From: Actinomycetota bacterium | Lineage (GTDB): Bacteria > Actinomycetota > Actinomycetes > S36-B12 > UBA5976 | Assembly (NCBI GenBank): GCA_009918865.1 | Contig: RGCY01000013.1 | Span: 1 to 14,992, forward strand | Length of the DNA stretch: 14,992 nt | Reading direction: 5' to 3' | In this document: positions 6,203 through 13,576 of the stretch, one piece after another | How the letters are laid out: each line of letters starts with the position of its first letter | How positions within the stretch are numbered: position 1 is the stretch's first letter | Notes under the pieces: generated by a model | What the model was told of the DNA's origin: nothing | Databases searched by the model: none | Seen by the model: the letters and a program-made list of their open reading frames with translations, nothing else | Position numbers and translations under genes: made by a program

Positions 6203-7531
6203 GACAACCAGAGATTTCGGAATACCTGCTCCGACCGCCGCTTCACGCATGCACTCCCAGGCCTTCTCCGATTCATTCAATCGCTGATAGAGATCAGCAA
6301 GGCACTCCCACGGCTCAACCAAGGAATCTGAACGGCGCAGGCGCCCGGCAGTGGTTCTGATTAGTGCACAGGCTTCATCTGCGAATGAACGTGCCTCATC
6401 TAGGTTCCCCAACAAATGCTCAGCTTGCGCTCGTAGTGCCGCCGCCCAAGGCGCGTCAAAGTTAGGGTCTTCGTGCATTCCGGCCTGCACTCTTTCTTTC
6501 GCAGTGACCCCGTCCTTCTGGCGTAGTGCAATCTCAGCGAGCAGAAATTGCGAGCGGCTGCGCGATTCAGCATGCGCGGCTGATGTCATGCACATCAGAA
6601 TGCGTTTCGGGAACACCGATGCTGTGTCCAAGGCGTCTGGCGTTTCCAATCGCAGATGAAAAGCAGAGATTTCGAGAGCGAGAGCCGACCCGTGTTCAGC
6701 CGCATGACATACATTCATCAAGATATTCGCACGCTCATTCCAGCGAACAGCTGACACCAAGTCATTGTTGTCTCGTGCATTCACGGCCGTCTCACGACAT
6801 CCCCGGGCAAGTGCAACCAAGTTCCCCCCGGGAACTAGCAGGTCGAGTTGCTCGCTGCATTCCTTGAATGCCGCCAGCGCACCTTGCATGAATCCACGCC
6901 GCACGCGGCAGCGACCAAGATAAGCGAGTGCCGTCAAATGCATGCTAGTTCCAGTCAGCTCAGCACCACCGACTGTGGCTGCACTCTGGAGGAGCACTTC
7001 CGCGGCTTCAAGATCGCCCATGCGCAACAGACACATTCCAGAGAGCAAATCAATGTAGACAGCAGTCCACCTATCGTGGGGTTCACGCAGCGATGCCACG
7101 GGTCGGCGCAGAAGTCGTAGCGCTTCCTCTGTTCGCTCCAGTGAGAAGAGCGTCCGTGCAAGCCAACGTGTTGCTGCAGGAACCATTGTCGATTGACGTT
7201 CAATGATGTCTGCAAATTGTTGAGCGGCTGCATCGAAATCACCGACGACGAAAGTCCAACACGCATCTTGCCACTGCACCAAATCATGCAGCTTTGGGCT
7301 GGAGAAAGACCCGGCTTCAAGAACCGCGATGTCGACATCGAGTCGCTTGGCTAAGGCCCGAACGACTTCCGGGCTCGGCCGCCTTTGACCCTGTTCAATC
7401 ATCGAAAGGTAGCCAACGGACACAACACCACGCGCCACATCAATGAGCCGCATGCCCCGCTCGCGGCGAGCCCGTTGTAGTCGAGTGCCGATGTGTGGAG
7501 CAGTGATGTCTTGCGTTGGGTTCTCGTTCAA
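6185..7531 (-). CDS. XRE-family HTH regulator with a long TPR-like C-terminal region
   Basis: This is a probable cytoplasmic transcription factor of about 448 residues. A helix-turn-helix of the XRE/Cro type spans about residues 13-72: GTRLQRARRERGMRLIDVA is helix 1-2, and VSVGYLSMIEQGQRRPSPE contains the recognition helix and the typical EQGxRxPS turn. The rest is a run of paired amphipathic helices with TPR character, for example GDFDAAAQQF, ERTEEALRLL, GDLEAAEVLL, GNLDEARSFA and SEKAWECM. Such HTH-TPR proteins often bind small molecules or peptides, but no ligand can be inferred here. TTG 7531 gives a 4-nt TTGA overlap with the upstream gene and has GGGAG 8 nt before it; ATG 7546 is the alternative (5 residues longer). 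It is translated after the TPR-only gene and converges on the carboxypeptidase. Confidence 0.85.
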   Translation of the reverse strand: MNENPTQDITAPHIGTRLQRARRERGMRLIDVARGVVSVGYLSMIEQGQRRPSPEVVRALAKRLDVDIAVLEAGSFSSPKLHDLVQWQDACWTFVVGDFDAAAQQFADIIERQSTMVPAATRWLARTLFSLERTEEALRLLRRPVASLREPHDRWTAVYIDLLSGMCLLRMGDLEAAEVLLQSAATVGGAELTGTSMHLTALAYLGRCRVRRGFMQGALAAFKECSEQLDLLVPGGNLVALARGCRETAVNARDNNDLVSAVRWNERANILMNVCHAAEHGSALALEISAFHLRLETPDALDTASVFPKRILMCMTSAAHAESRSRSQFLLAEIALRQKDGVTAKERVQAGMHEDPNFDAPWAAALRAQAEHLLGNLDEARSFADEACALIRTTAGRLRRSDSLVEPWECLADLYQRLNESEKAWECMREAAVGAGIPKSLVVLTAAR

Positions 7532-8262
7532 ACAGTCAACTCCCATGAGAGCACCCCAGGAGCGAAACTGCTGTGTCCATCAGGTGGGCGAACTGTGCTG
7601 GCATCAATGGCCCGGCGAGCCGACTCCCAGGCTTTCTGCTCTTGTCCGAGCGAGTGACGAAGTTCCGCAATCTCCCACCACATCGACGCTAGCGGGATGG
7701 ATGAATTCGCCGCCAACGTCAACGGTTGCAGAAGTTCTAGAACGGAGGTTGCCGCAGCACCATTTGCGTCGAGATACTCAATCACGGCTTCACACACTTG
7801 GGCTCGCGCATCCAGCCACGCACGAGCCGCTGCCAAATCCCCGCCAACAATCAATGCAAACAAGGTGGCGAACTGACCAAATCTGCGAGCCGGCTCATCG
7901 AACACCTCTTTCAACAGCGTTTGGATAGCCTCCGCCTCGGCACGCAAGCTCTCCTTAGGCATGGAGTCAGCCGCGACGAACACGCGCATCGCGCGAGCCA
8001 AAACTTGTGACCGAGCATCGTGTGCAGCAGCAATGCGCAGTGCTGCGTCGACCCAGGTCTTCGCTTGGTCTGTGTGGCCGGCGAGTCGTGCAGCCAGAAT
8101 CCCTTGCACATGAAGATGGACCAAGGTGGCTGCATCGGTGGGGTCGCAGGCATCAATTTCATCCGCCACGATGGCTACGGCCAGGCCGACGTTGCCGCGT
8201 TCAAATGCAGTTGCCACGGCCGGGAAGAGAGTGTCTTCAGGGAGCACCTGGTCAAGTTGCAC
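7528..8262 (-). CDS. TPR-like helical protein without HTH, partner of the downstream XRE regulator
   Basis: I do not recognise a named family. The 244-residue protein is Ala/Leu-rich and predicted all-helical, with TPR-like hairpins such as AGHTDQAKTWVDAAL, GGDLAAARAWLDA and SLGQEQKAWESARRAI. Its last segment (LASMWWEIAELRHSL followed by QKAWESARRA) aligns without gaps to the C-terminus of the adjacent regulator (LVEPWECLADLYQRL followed by EKAWECMREA), with 11 identities in 28 positions by eye. It may therefore be a shortened duplicate that lost the DNA-binding domain. There is no signal peptide or membrane segment. GTG 8262 is the start; a stop lies only four codons upstream, and TAGCGT precedes the GTG by 6 nt. 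The 3' end overlaps the regulator start. A role as co-sensor or inhibitor of the regulator is an inference. Confidence 0.75.
   Translation of the reverse strand: MQLDQVLPEDTLFPAVATAFERGNVGLAVAIVADEIDACDPTDAATLVHLHVQGILAARLAGHTDQAKTWVDAALRIAAAHDARSQVLARAMRVFVAADSMPKESLRAEAEAIQTLLKEVFDEPARRFGQFATLFALIVGGDLAAARAWLDARAQVCEAVIEYLDANGAAATSVLELLQPLTLAANSSIPLASMWWEIAELRHSLGQEQKAWESARRAIDASTVRPPDGHSSFAPGVLSWELTV
7540..7544 (-). promoter_or_regulatory. Ribosome binding site (GGGAG) favouring the TTG start of the XRE regulator
   Basis: GGGAG lies 8 nt upstream of TTG 7531, an ideal distance, and falls inside the 3' end of the preceding gene. The TTG overlaps that gene's TGA stop as TTGA, matching the GTGA junctions elsewhere in the window. 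This is the reason for preferring TTG 7531 over ATG 7546. Confidence 0.5.
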
Positions 8263-8268
8263 ACTGGA

Positions 8269-8274
8269 ACGCTA
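8269..8274 (-). promoter_or_regulatory. Candidate leaderless -10 box (TAGCGT) of the TPR/XRE gene pair
   Basis: On the minus strand TAGCGT is followed by 6 nt and the GTG start at 8262, with no ribosome binding site in between. A TTACCC sequence 17 nt further upstream is a weak -35 match. The box lies within the left edge of the palindrome at 8271-8290, so a protein bound there would block RNA polymerase. Confidence 0.4.
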
Positions 8275-8290
8275 GTGGTTAACAGGTAGC
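8271..8290. promoter_or_regulatory. Imperfect 20-bp palindrome overlapping the TPR/XRE promoter (possible operator)
   Basis: The sequence reads GCTA-N3-GTTAAC-N3-TAGC. Seven of ten symmetric base pairs match, including a perfect GTTAAC core and perfect GCTA/TAGC ends. It covers part of the -10 box and the spacer of the candidate promoter. XRE regulators often bind such palindromes and repress their own operon, so the downstream regulator is the obvious candidate ligand. This is inference from position and symmetry only. Confidence 0.35.
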
Positions 8291-8305
8291 AGGGGTAAGC
8301 CCGGA

Positions 8306-8345
8306 TTTCACAAACCTGATAAGAAATAGACAACACTTTGTGAAA
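8306..8345. repeat. Perfect 9-bp inverted repeat (TTTCACAAA ... TTTGTGAAA) in the gap after the 2H phosphoesterase gene
   Basis: The arms are at 8306-8314 and 8337-8345, separated by 22 bp, so their centres are 31 bp apart, about three helical turns. The arms and spacer are A/T-rich in otherwise G+C-rich DNA. The repeat sits immediately after the stop of the gene at 8348 and upstream of the TPR/XRE promoter. Read as RNA it gives a weak stem with a large loop and no convincing U-tract, so a protein-binding site is as likely as a terminator. Confidence 0.45.
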
Positions 8346-8347
8346 AA

Positions 8348-8872
8348 TCAGCCCAACAGAGGTACCGAAAAGCGACGCTGCCAAGACCCATCGGGGTCGC
8401 GGGTGAGCACCAGCACTTCAGACACCTGCCAGGCGGCGGTGTAGTCACGGAGAGCATCGGCGGCCGCGTCCAGCACTGAATCCGGAACATCCATGGCCAC
8501 CGTGCAGTGGGCAACAAACGCATGCCGCTGCGGCGGCTCTCCAGCCGCTCGCCACACAGCCGCCTGCGTCAGAGGGAGAGCATCGGCGTCTGCATGAGCC
8601 TGCAGATACACGACCGGTGACACGGGTCGAAATGTTCCAATGGGTCCGAGAGCCATGGCAAAGGCAGGCAGGCGCCCGCATTCGGCGTTCAAGCGCGATG
8701 GCAAGTCTGCGAATTGTTGTGCGGACATCCGAACCGGCGCCAGCAGAGTGATGTGCGCAAGGATTTTCTCGGTATGCGGATCACCAAACCCGATGCGCCA
8801 TTCGGTGAGGTCTTCGCCCCAGGGTTCCGGAACTTCTATCACAACCCCAACAGTGAGGTCATCGTGTCGCAT
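8348..8872 (-). CDS. 2H phosphoesterase / 2'-5' RNA ligase-family protein (LigT-like)
   Basis: The 174-residue protein has the two HxTx signatures that define 2H phosphoesterases: HIT at residues 40-42 (AHITLLAP) and HCT at 122-124 (VAHCTVAM), spaced as in LigT-type proteins and in a protein of normal size. Members open or form 2'-5' or cyclic phosphodiester bonds in RNA or nucleotides; the actual substrate cannot be predicted. The start is well supported: GGGAGGA lies 7 nt before the ATG. It follows trpS after 32 bp on the same strand and is the last gene of the icd-to-trpS run, so it is probably co-transcribed with a tRNA synthetase, which fits an RNA-related role. An AT-rich inverted repeat lies just beyond its stop. 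Confidence 0.87.
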   Translation of the reverse strand: MRHDDLTVGVVIEVPEPWGEDLTEWRIGFGDPHTEKILAHITLLAPVRMSAQQFADLPSRLNAECGRLPAFAMALGPIGTFRPVSPVVYLQAHADADALPLTQAAVWRAAGEPPQRHAFVAHCTVAMDVPDSVLDAAADALRDYTAAWQVSEVLVLTRDPDGSWQRRFSVPLLG

Positions 8873-8904
8873 AGCGAAGTCCTCCCACTGCTGGCACGGT
8901 CTCG

Positions 8905-9912
8905 CTAGGTCGCAGAAACGAAACCAATGCGTTCATACACTCGCTGTAGAAGTTCAACTGCAACGTCACGAGCCCGTTGTGCTCCGTCGCGCATCAAGGT
9001 CGCTAAGTGATCCGGCGCAGCCAACAACTCGTTAGTGCGCGCTGCATAAGGCTCCGCAAAAGCAACGACGGCATCAGCAACTGCACCTTTGAGGTCACCA
9101 TAACCACGCCCGGAGAATTCCGATTCAAGGTCGGTGACCGCCTGACCGGAGAAGGCAGACAGGATTGTCAGGAGATTACTCACCCCCGCCTTGGTTTCAG
9201 GGTCGTACCGAACAGATGCTTCACTGTCCGTCACTGCAGACTTAATCTTCTTCGTGATGGCGGATGGGCTTTCGAGCAAAAACACACAGCCCGCCGGCTG
9301 AGACTTGCTCATCTTTGCGGTGGGGTCCTGCAAATCGAGAATCTTCGCCGCACCTTTCATCACGCGCGTGCGCGGAAGCGTGAATGTGTCACCAAAGCGC
9401 GTGTTGAAGCGCTCGGCCAAATCACGGCTCAGTTCAAGATGTTGACGTTGATCTTCGCCAACCGGCACCTCATCGGCCGAATACAGCAAAATATCCGCGG
9501 CTTGCAGGATTGGGTAGGTGAACAAGCCCACCGATGCTGACTGAGCACCAGCCTTTTGAGACTTGTCCTTGAACTGAGTCATCCGGCTTGCTTCACCCAT
9601 TCCAGTGAGGCAGCCGAGCACCCACTGCAACTGAGCGTGCTCAGGCACATGACTCTGCACAAACACAGTCGCCACATCCGGGTCCAAACCGGCAGCAAGC
9701 AACTGCGCGTAGGAACTCAATGTGCGACGGTGCAAGACTGCCGGATCGTGCGCAACAGTGATGGCGTGTAAATCGACAACACAAAAGAATGCGTCGGATT
9801 CGTGCTGTAGCGATACCCACTGCTGCAGAGCACCAAGCAGATTTCCAATGTGGAACGAGTCGGCGGTGGGTTGAATGCCGGAAAGCACTCGCGGCATTGT
9901 CGGCGCTGACAT
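8905..9912 (-). CDS. trpS: Tryptophan-tRNA ligase
   Basis: This 335-residue class I aminoacyl-tRNA synthetase charges tRNA-Trp. The ATP-binding signatures are HIGN (residues 21-24, in SGIQPTADSFHIGN) and KMSKS (200-204). The tryptophan pocket region YPILQAADIL (about 133-142) and the GEDQ loop (152-155) are conserved, and the length is that of bacterial TrpS. The ATG at 9912 starts 4 bp after the stop of the transporter gene; GGAAG is a moderate ribosome site. It sits between the CorC-like transporter and the 2H phosphoesterase on the same strand. No T-box or other leader is possible in so short a gap, so it is presumably expressed from the upstream icd-region promoter or a promoter inside the preceding gene. 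Confidence 0.96.
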   Translation of the reverse strand: MSAPTMPRVLSGIQPTADSFHIGNLLGALQQWVSLQHESDAFFCVVDLHAITVAHDPAVLHRRTLSSYAQLLAAGLDPDVATVFVQSHVPEHAQLQWVLGCLTGMGEASRMTQFKDKSQKAGAQSASVGLFTYPILQAADILLYSADEVPVGEDQRQHLELSRDLAERFNTRFGDTFTLPRTRVMKGAAKILDLQDPTAKMSKSQPAGCVFLLESPSAITKKIKSAVTDSEASVRYDPETKAGVSNLLTILSAFSGQAVTDLESEFSGRGYGDLKGAVADAVVAFAEPYAARTNELLAAPDHLATLMRDGAQRARDVAVELLQRVYERIGFVSAT

Positions 9913-9916
9913 AGCG

Positions 9917-11203
9917 TCAGTCTTCCACGCTGAGTCGATGAACTTTCACACGGGAGATGCGGCGGCCCTCCATGGATGCGACTGTGAAATGCGCACCTGC
10001 CACTTCCACTCGATCCCCTTCACGCGGTAAACGGCCAAGATGCGCCACCATGAAACCGGCGACAGTTTCATACGGGCCGTCGGGCAACTCAACTCCAAAG
10101 TCTTCATCTAAATCTTCGATGTTCGTGAGCCCATCAATCTCGAACTGACCATCACCAGTGCGGTTTTGTGATGCTTGACTCGCGACGTCATATTCGTCGC
10201 GGATGTCGCCAACTAATTCCTCAACGAGATCTTCCAGAGTGACGATGCCGGCAGTTCCACCGTACTCATCCAAAACAATGGCCAGGTGTGCACCTGCGCG
10301 ACGCATGTCAGTCAGCGTTGGAATCACTCGCTTCGTTCCGGGATAGCGACGGACTTCGCGCGCAATCTGACCGACACGGATAGAGCGCTCAGCCATGTCG
10401 GGAGCCAAGATGTCTCTGATGTGCACGAACCCCAAGATGTCGTCCACCCCCTCACCCGTGACGGGATAACGCGAATGAGGCTGGTCTGTCACGATTTTGA
10501 CGGCCTTAAATGCCGGAATATCAGCGTCAAGGAAATCCACTTCCGTGCGAGGAACCATGACTTCTCGCAATTCCCTGTCGCCGGCCTGAAACACGTCGTC
10601 AATCAAGTTGCGCTCTTCGGCGGTTAACTCTTCGTGGCTGGCAACCAGACCGCGAAGCTCCTCACCGGAGATGCTTTCCCTTGCCGCACCTGGGTCACCA
10701 CCCACGAGCCGCACAACCAAGTCGGTGGATGCAGAGAGCAACCACACGAAAGGCCTGAAGAGTCTGGCAAGTGCATCCAACGGACCCGCAAGCCGCACCG
10801 CGACTTGCTCCGAGCGTTGCAACGCAATGCGCTTGGGGACTAGTTCACCAAACACCAAAGTTAGGAATCCCGTCACCAGCGTGATGAGGATGAATGCAAC
10901 CGCGGATGCCGCCGGCACATGCGCGTCACGCAACCAGCCCGAGACAATCGGTTCAAGACGAGTGACACCAAAGGCGCCAGACACAATTCCGGTGAGGGTG
11001 ACACCAACTTGGGCTGCGGCTAAGAATCGGTTCGGGTCACCAGTGAGCCGGGACACTGCCCCGGCCGCCCGGCGGCGCGATTCCTCAATCTTGCGCACTT
11101 GCCCGGGGCGCAGTGAGACAAGCGCCATTTCAGCCGCGACGAACAGCGCACCGACAGCGATGACAAGCGCTAGTGCGCCGAGTGTTGACCAGACGACGTT
11201 CAC
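9917..11203 (-). CDS. HlyC/CorC-family transporter (CNNM/DUF21 membrane domain, CBS pair, CorC_HlyC domain)
   Basis: This 428-residue membrane protein belongs to the family implicated in Mg2+/Co2+ efflux. The N-terminal DUF21/CNNM domain (about 1-195) shows hydrophobic helices at about 5-25, 60-80, 100-125 and 140-170, with the conserved GELVPKRIALQ motif. A CBS pair follows: it begins near REVMVPRTEVDFL, continues through SRYPVTGEG and DILGFVHIRDIL, and ends near the DEYGGTAGIVTLEDLVEE block. The C-terminal CorC_HlyC domain (about 345-425) contains EIDGLTNIEDLDE and ends in SRVKVHRL. Order and size are standard. GTG 11203 overlaps the icd stop as GTGA, so translation is probably coupled to icd. 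The ion carried cannot be deduced from sequence. Confidence 0.93.
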   Translation of the reverse strand: MNVVWSTLGALALVIAVGALFVAAEMALVSLRPGQVRKIEESRRRAAGAVSRLTGDPNRFLAAAQVGVTLTGIVSGAFGVTRLEPIVSGWLRDAHVPAASAVAFILITLVTGFLTLVFGELVPKRIALQRSEQVAVRLAGPLDALARLFRPFVWLLSASTDLVVRLVGGDPGAARESISGEELRGLVASHEELTAEERNLIDDVFQAGDRELREVMVPRTEVDFLDADIPAFKAVKIVTDQPHSRYPVTGEGVDDILGFVHIRDILAPDMAERSIRVGQIAREVRRYPGTKRVIPTLTDMRRAGAHLAIVLDEYGGTAGIVTLEDLVEELVGDIRDEYDVASQASQNRTGDGQFEIDGLTNIEDLDEDFGVELPDGPYETVAGFMVAHLGRLPREGDRVEVAGAHFTVASMEGRRISRVKVHRLSVED

Positions 11204-12414
11204 GGGCGCGATCGTCGCAGGTTTTCGTCCACCGCGGACAAGAACTCCTCAGTGGTCAGCCACGGCGTGTCCGGACCAATGAGCAGGGCCAGGTCCTTCG
11301 TCATTTTTCCGGACTCGACTGTCTCAATGCACACACGCTCTAGGTCATTGGCAAACCCGATGAGCGCGTCGTTGTTGTCCAATTTTCCACGGTGAGCGAG
11401 ACCGCGCGTCCACGCGAAAATCGAAGCAATCGGATTGGTGGATGTGGGCTTACCCTGCTGGTGCAGACGGTAGTGACGCGTGACGGTTCCATGTGCGGCC
11501 TCTGCTTCCACAGTGCGACCATCGGGAGTCATGAGCACGCTCGTCATCAAACCAAGTGAGCCGAAACCCTGCGCAACGGTGTCGGACTGCACATCGCCGT
11601 CGTAGTTCTTACAAGCCCAGACATAGCCGCCTTCCCACTTCAGTGCGGTCGCAACCATGTCGTCAATCAAGCGGTGCTCGTATTCCAAACCTCGTGACTC
11701 GAACTCAGTCTTGAATTCGTTTTCGTAGACCTCCGCGAAGATGTCTTTGAAACGGCCGTCGTACTTCTTCAAAATGGTGTTCTTTGTTGAGAGGTAGACC
11801 GGGTAGTTACGCGCAAGCCCATAGCGCATCGATGCACGCGCAAAGTCACGAATGGATTCGTCGATGTTGTACATCGCCAGGGCGACGCCCGGCCCCTTGA
11901 AGTCGTAGACATTCATCTCAACTGGCGCGCTGCCATCGGCGGGCGTGTACGTCAGAGTCAATGTGCCGGGTCCGGGAATCACAGCATCTGTGGCACGGTA
12001 CTGATCGCCAAATGCGTGACGGCCGATGACAATCGGTTTCGTCCACCCCGGAACCAGTCGTGGAATGTTCGAAATAATGATGGGCTCGCGGAAAATGACG
12101 CCACCGAGAATGTTGCGAATGGTGCCATTGGGCGACTTCCACATCTGCGAAAGACCGAACTCGGTCACACGCGCCTCATCCGGCGTGATGGTTGCGCACT
12201 TAACACCGACACCGTGTTCGGCAATCGCATTCGCTGCATCAATGGTGATTTGGTCTTTCGTGGATTCACGACTTTCAATGCCCAAATCAAAGTAGCGAAG
12301 GTCAACATCGAGATACGGCAAGATGAGGCGGTCCTTGATGAACTGCCAAATGATGCGAGTCATCTCGTCGCCGTCGAGTTCCACGACTGGGTTAGCGACC
12401 TTGATTTTCGACAT
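11200..12414 (-). CDS. icd: NADP-dependent isocitrate dehydrogenase, eukaryote-like homodimeric type
   Basis: The 404-residue enzyme oxidatively decarboxylates isocitrate to 2-oxoglutarate in the TCA cycle, producing NADPH. It is of the mitochondrial/cytosolic IDP type, not the E. coli type or the monomeric type of some actinobacteria. Evidence is the substrate loop SPNGTIRNILGG with Ser94 and Asn96, Lys211, the metal-binding acidic residues in RLIDDMVA (251-252) and NYDGDVQSD (Asp274), and the NADP-selective block AAHGTVTRHYR with Arg313 and His314. The start is certain: AGGAG lies 7 nt before the ATG. It follows mdh after 123 bp and overlaps the transporter gene by 4 bp, so it heads a tight sub-unit with the transporter, trpS and the 2H gene. 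Confidence 0.97.
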   Translation of the reverse strand: MSKIKVANPVVELDGDEMTRIIWQFIKDRLILPYLDVDLRYFDLGIESRESTKDQITIDAANAIAEHGVGVKCATITPDEARVTEFGLSQMWKSPNGTIRNILGGVIFREPIIISNIPRLVPGWTKPIVIGRHAFGDQYRATDAVIPGPGTLTLTYTPADGSAPVEMNVYDFKGPGVALAMYNIDESIRDFARASMRYGLARNYPVYLSTKNTILKKYDGRFKDIFAEVYENEFKTEFESRGLEYEHRLIDDMVATALKWEGGYVWACKNYDGDVQSDTVAQGFGSLGLMTSVLMTPDGRTVEAEAAHGTVTRHYRLHQQGKPTSTNPIASIFAWTRGLAHRGKLDNNDALIGFANDLERVCIETVESGKMTKDLALLIGPDTPWLTTEEFLSAVDENLRRSRP

Positions 12415-12517
12415 TCACTCACTCCTGAGTTTGCAGCGAATCCATGATTCCGTGGAGAAAATCCGGCACTTTTTCCGAACAGTTCACCACGCGAACAGGA
12501 TCTGTTTTGAAGTCGAG

Positions 12518-12523
12518 ATACTA
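12518..12523 (-). promoter_or_regulatory. Candidate -10 box (TAGTAT) in the mdh-icd gap
   Basis: The 123-bp gap between mdh and icd holds TAGTAT on the minus strand, about 100 nt before the icd ATG. No good -35 accompanies it, so the leader and promoter are tentative. The rest of the gap carries the icd ribosome site (AGGAG at 12422-12426) and a small direct repeat of TGTTCG, with no recognisable riboswitch or strong terminator. Confidence 0.2.
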
Positions 12524-12537
12524 CCGAGCGCTGGCGT

Positions 12538-13494
12538 TCACATATGTGCGACGTCGGCTTGCTTACTGCGCACAGCCTCAGCAGCCTCATGCAGAGCCGC
12601 AGTTTCAGCGTCAGTCAATTCCGTTTCGATCACGGACTCCACACCTGCGCGCCCAAGTTTGGCTTCAACCCCGAGATAGACATCGCTGATGCCATATTCG
12701 CCGGTCACCCAAGCGCACACAGGCATCACGGCACCAGAGTCTTCAATGACAGCGCGCGCCATACGTGCGGCCGCTGCCGAAGGCGCGTAGTACGCCGACC
12801 CCGTCTTGAGCAGACCCACGATTTCAGCGCCACCGTTGCGCGTGCGAACCACAAGTTCTTCAATTTTCTCCGCAGGGAGCAGCCGAGCAAGCGGCTCGCC
12901 ATCGACTGTGCAGCGTGACGGCACCGGCACCATGGTGTCACCGTGCGAACCAAGAGTCAAAGTGCGCACCGAACTCACCGGCACCTTCAACGTCTCAGCA
13001 ACGAAGTGCGTGAACCGAGCAGTGTCAAGCATGCCGGCCTGCCCCATCACTCGCTGATGTGGGAACTTCGATCGCAGTTGCGCGAGTGCCGTCATTTCAT
13101 CAAGCGGGTTGGACACAACAATGATGACTGCTTCAGGTGCGTGCACTGCAATGTGCTCTGCGATTCCACCAACAATGCCCGCATTCACTTCCAATAAATC
13201 CATGCGGCTCATGCCCGGCTTACGCGGCAGCCCTGCCGTGATGACAACCACCTGCGAACCAGCAATGGCTTCATATCCAGTGCCATCAGCGTGTGTGGTC
13301 GCCCCAGTCACGCGCGTCTCAAAACCTTCGATGGGTCGGCTCTGGTTCATGTCTAGCGCGAGACCTTCAGGCTTGCCTTCAAGAATGTCAGTAAGCACAA
13401 CTTCTTCAACGATGTCGTACTCAGCAATGCGCTGGGCTGTGGTTGAGCCATAGAAGCCCGAACCGATGACACTTACTTTGCCTTGACGGGACAT
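12538..13494 (-). CDS. mdh: Malate dehydrogenase, LDH-like type
   Basis: The 318-residue enzyme interconverts malate and oxaloacetate with NAD+. The Rossmann motif is GSGFYG (11-16) with Asp36 in the adenine-ribose position. The substrate loop GLPRKPGMSR contains Arg91, the residue that marks malate dehydrogenases (lactate dehydrogenases have Gln there), plus Arg97; Arg160 and catalytic His184 (GSHGDTMVP) complete the site. It belongs to the LDH-like group, not the roughly 329-residue MDH group found at the equivalent place in Streptomyces. GGGAG 6 nt before the ATG fixes the start. It lies 118 bp after the DUF3017-like gene and 123 bp before icd, so two TCA dehydrogenases are adjacent. Confidence 0.95.
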   Translation of the reverse strand: MSRQGKVSVIGSGFYGSTTAQRIAEYDIVEEVVLTDILEGKPEGLALDMNQSRPIEGFETRVTGATTHADGTGYEAIAGSQVVVITAGLPRKPGMSRMDLLEVNAGIVGGIAEHIAVHAPEAVIIVVSNPLDEMTALAQLRSKFPHQRVMGQAGMLDTARFTHFVAETLKVPVSSVRTLTLGSHGDTMVPVPSRCTVDGEPLARLLPAEKIEELVVRTRNGGAEIVGLLKTGSAYYAPSAAAARMARAVIEDSGAVMPVCAWVTGEYGISDVYLGVEAKLGRAGVESVIETELTDAETAALHEAAEAVRSKQADVAHM

Positions 13495-13576
13495 TCATGA
13501 CTCCCAAAATCGTTAGACCATTGAACACGGACGGTGGTTGCGCTCGGGGCTGCTTCGACAGTGAAGATTGGAATGG

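Noticed and set aside
10608..11282. 224-codon open frame on the plus strand opposite the CorC-like gene
   Set aside because: Low-complexity Ser/Ala/Thr/Arg-rich translation with no motif, exactly antisense to a well-conserved gene; a by-product of G+C-rich codon use.
12481..12520. GAAC...GTT-like sequence in the mdh-icd gap considered as a LexA (SOS) box
   Set aside because: The half-sites are separated by 7 bases and the right one is GTTT, not GTTC, so it does not fit the actinobacterial GAAC-N4-GTTC pattern, and the neighbouring genes are not DNA-repair genes.
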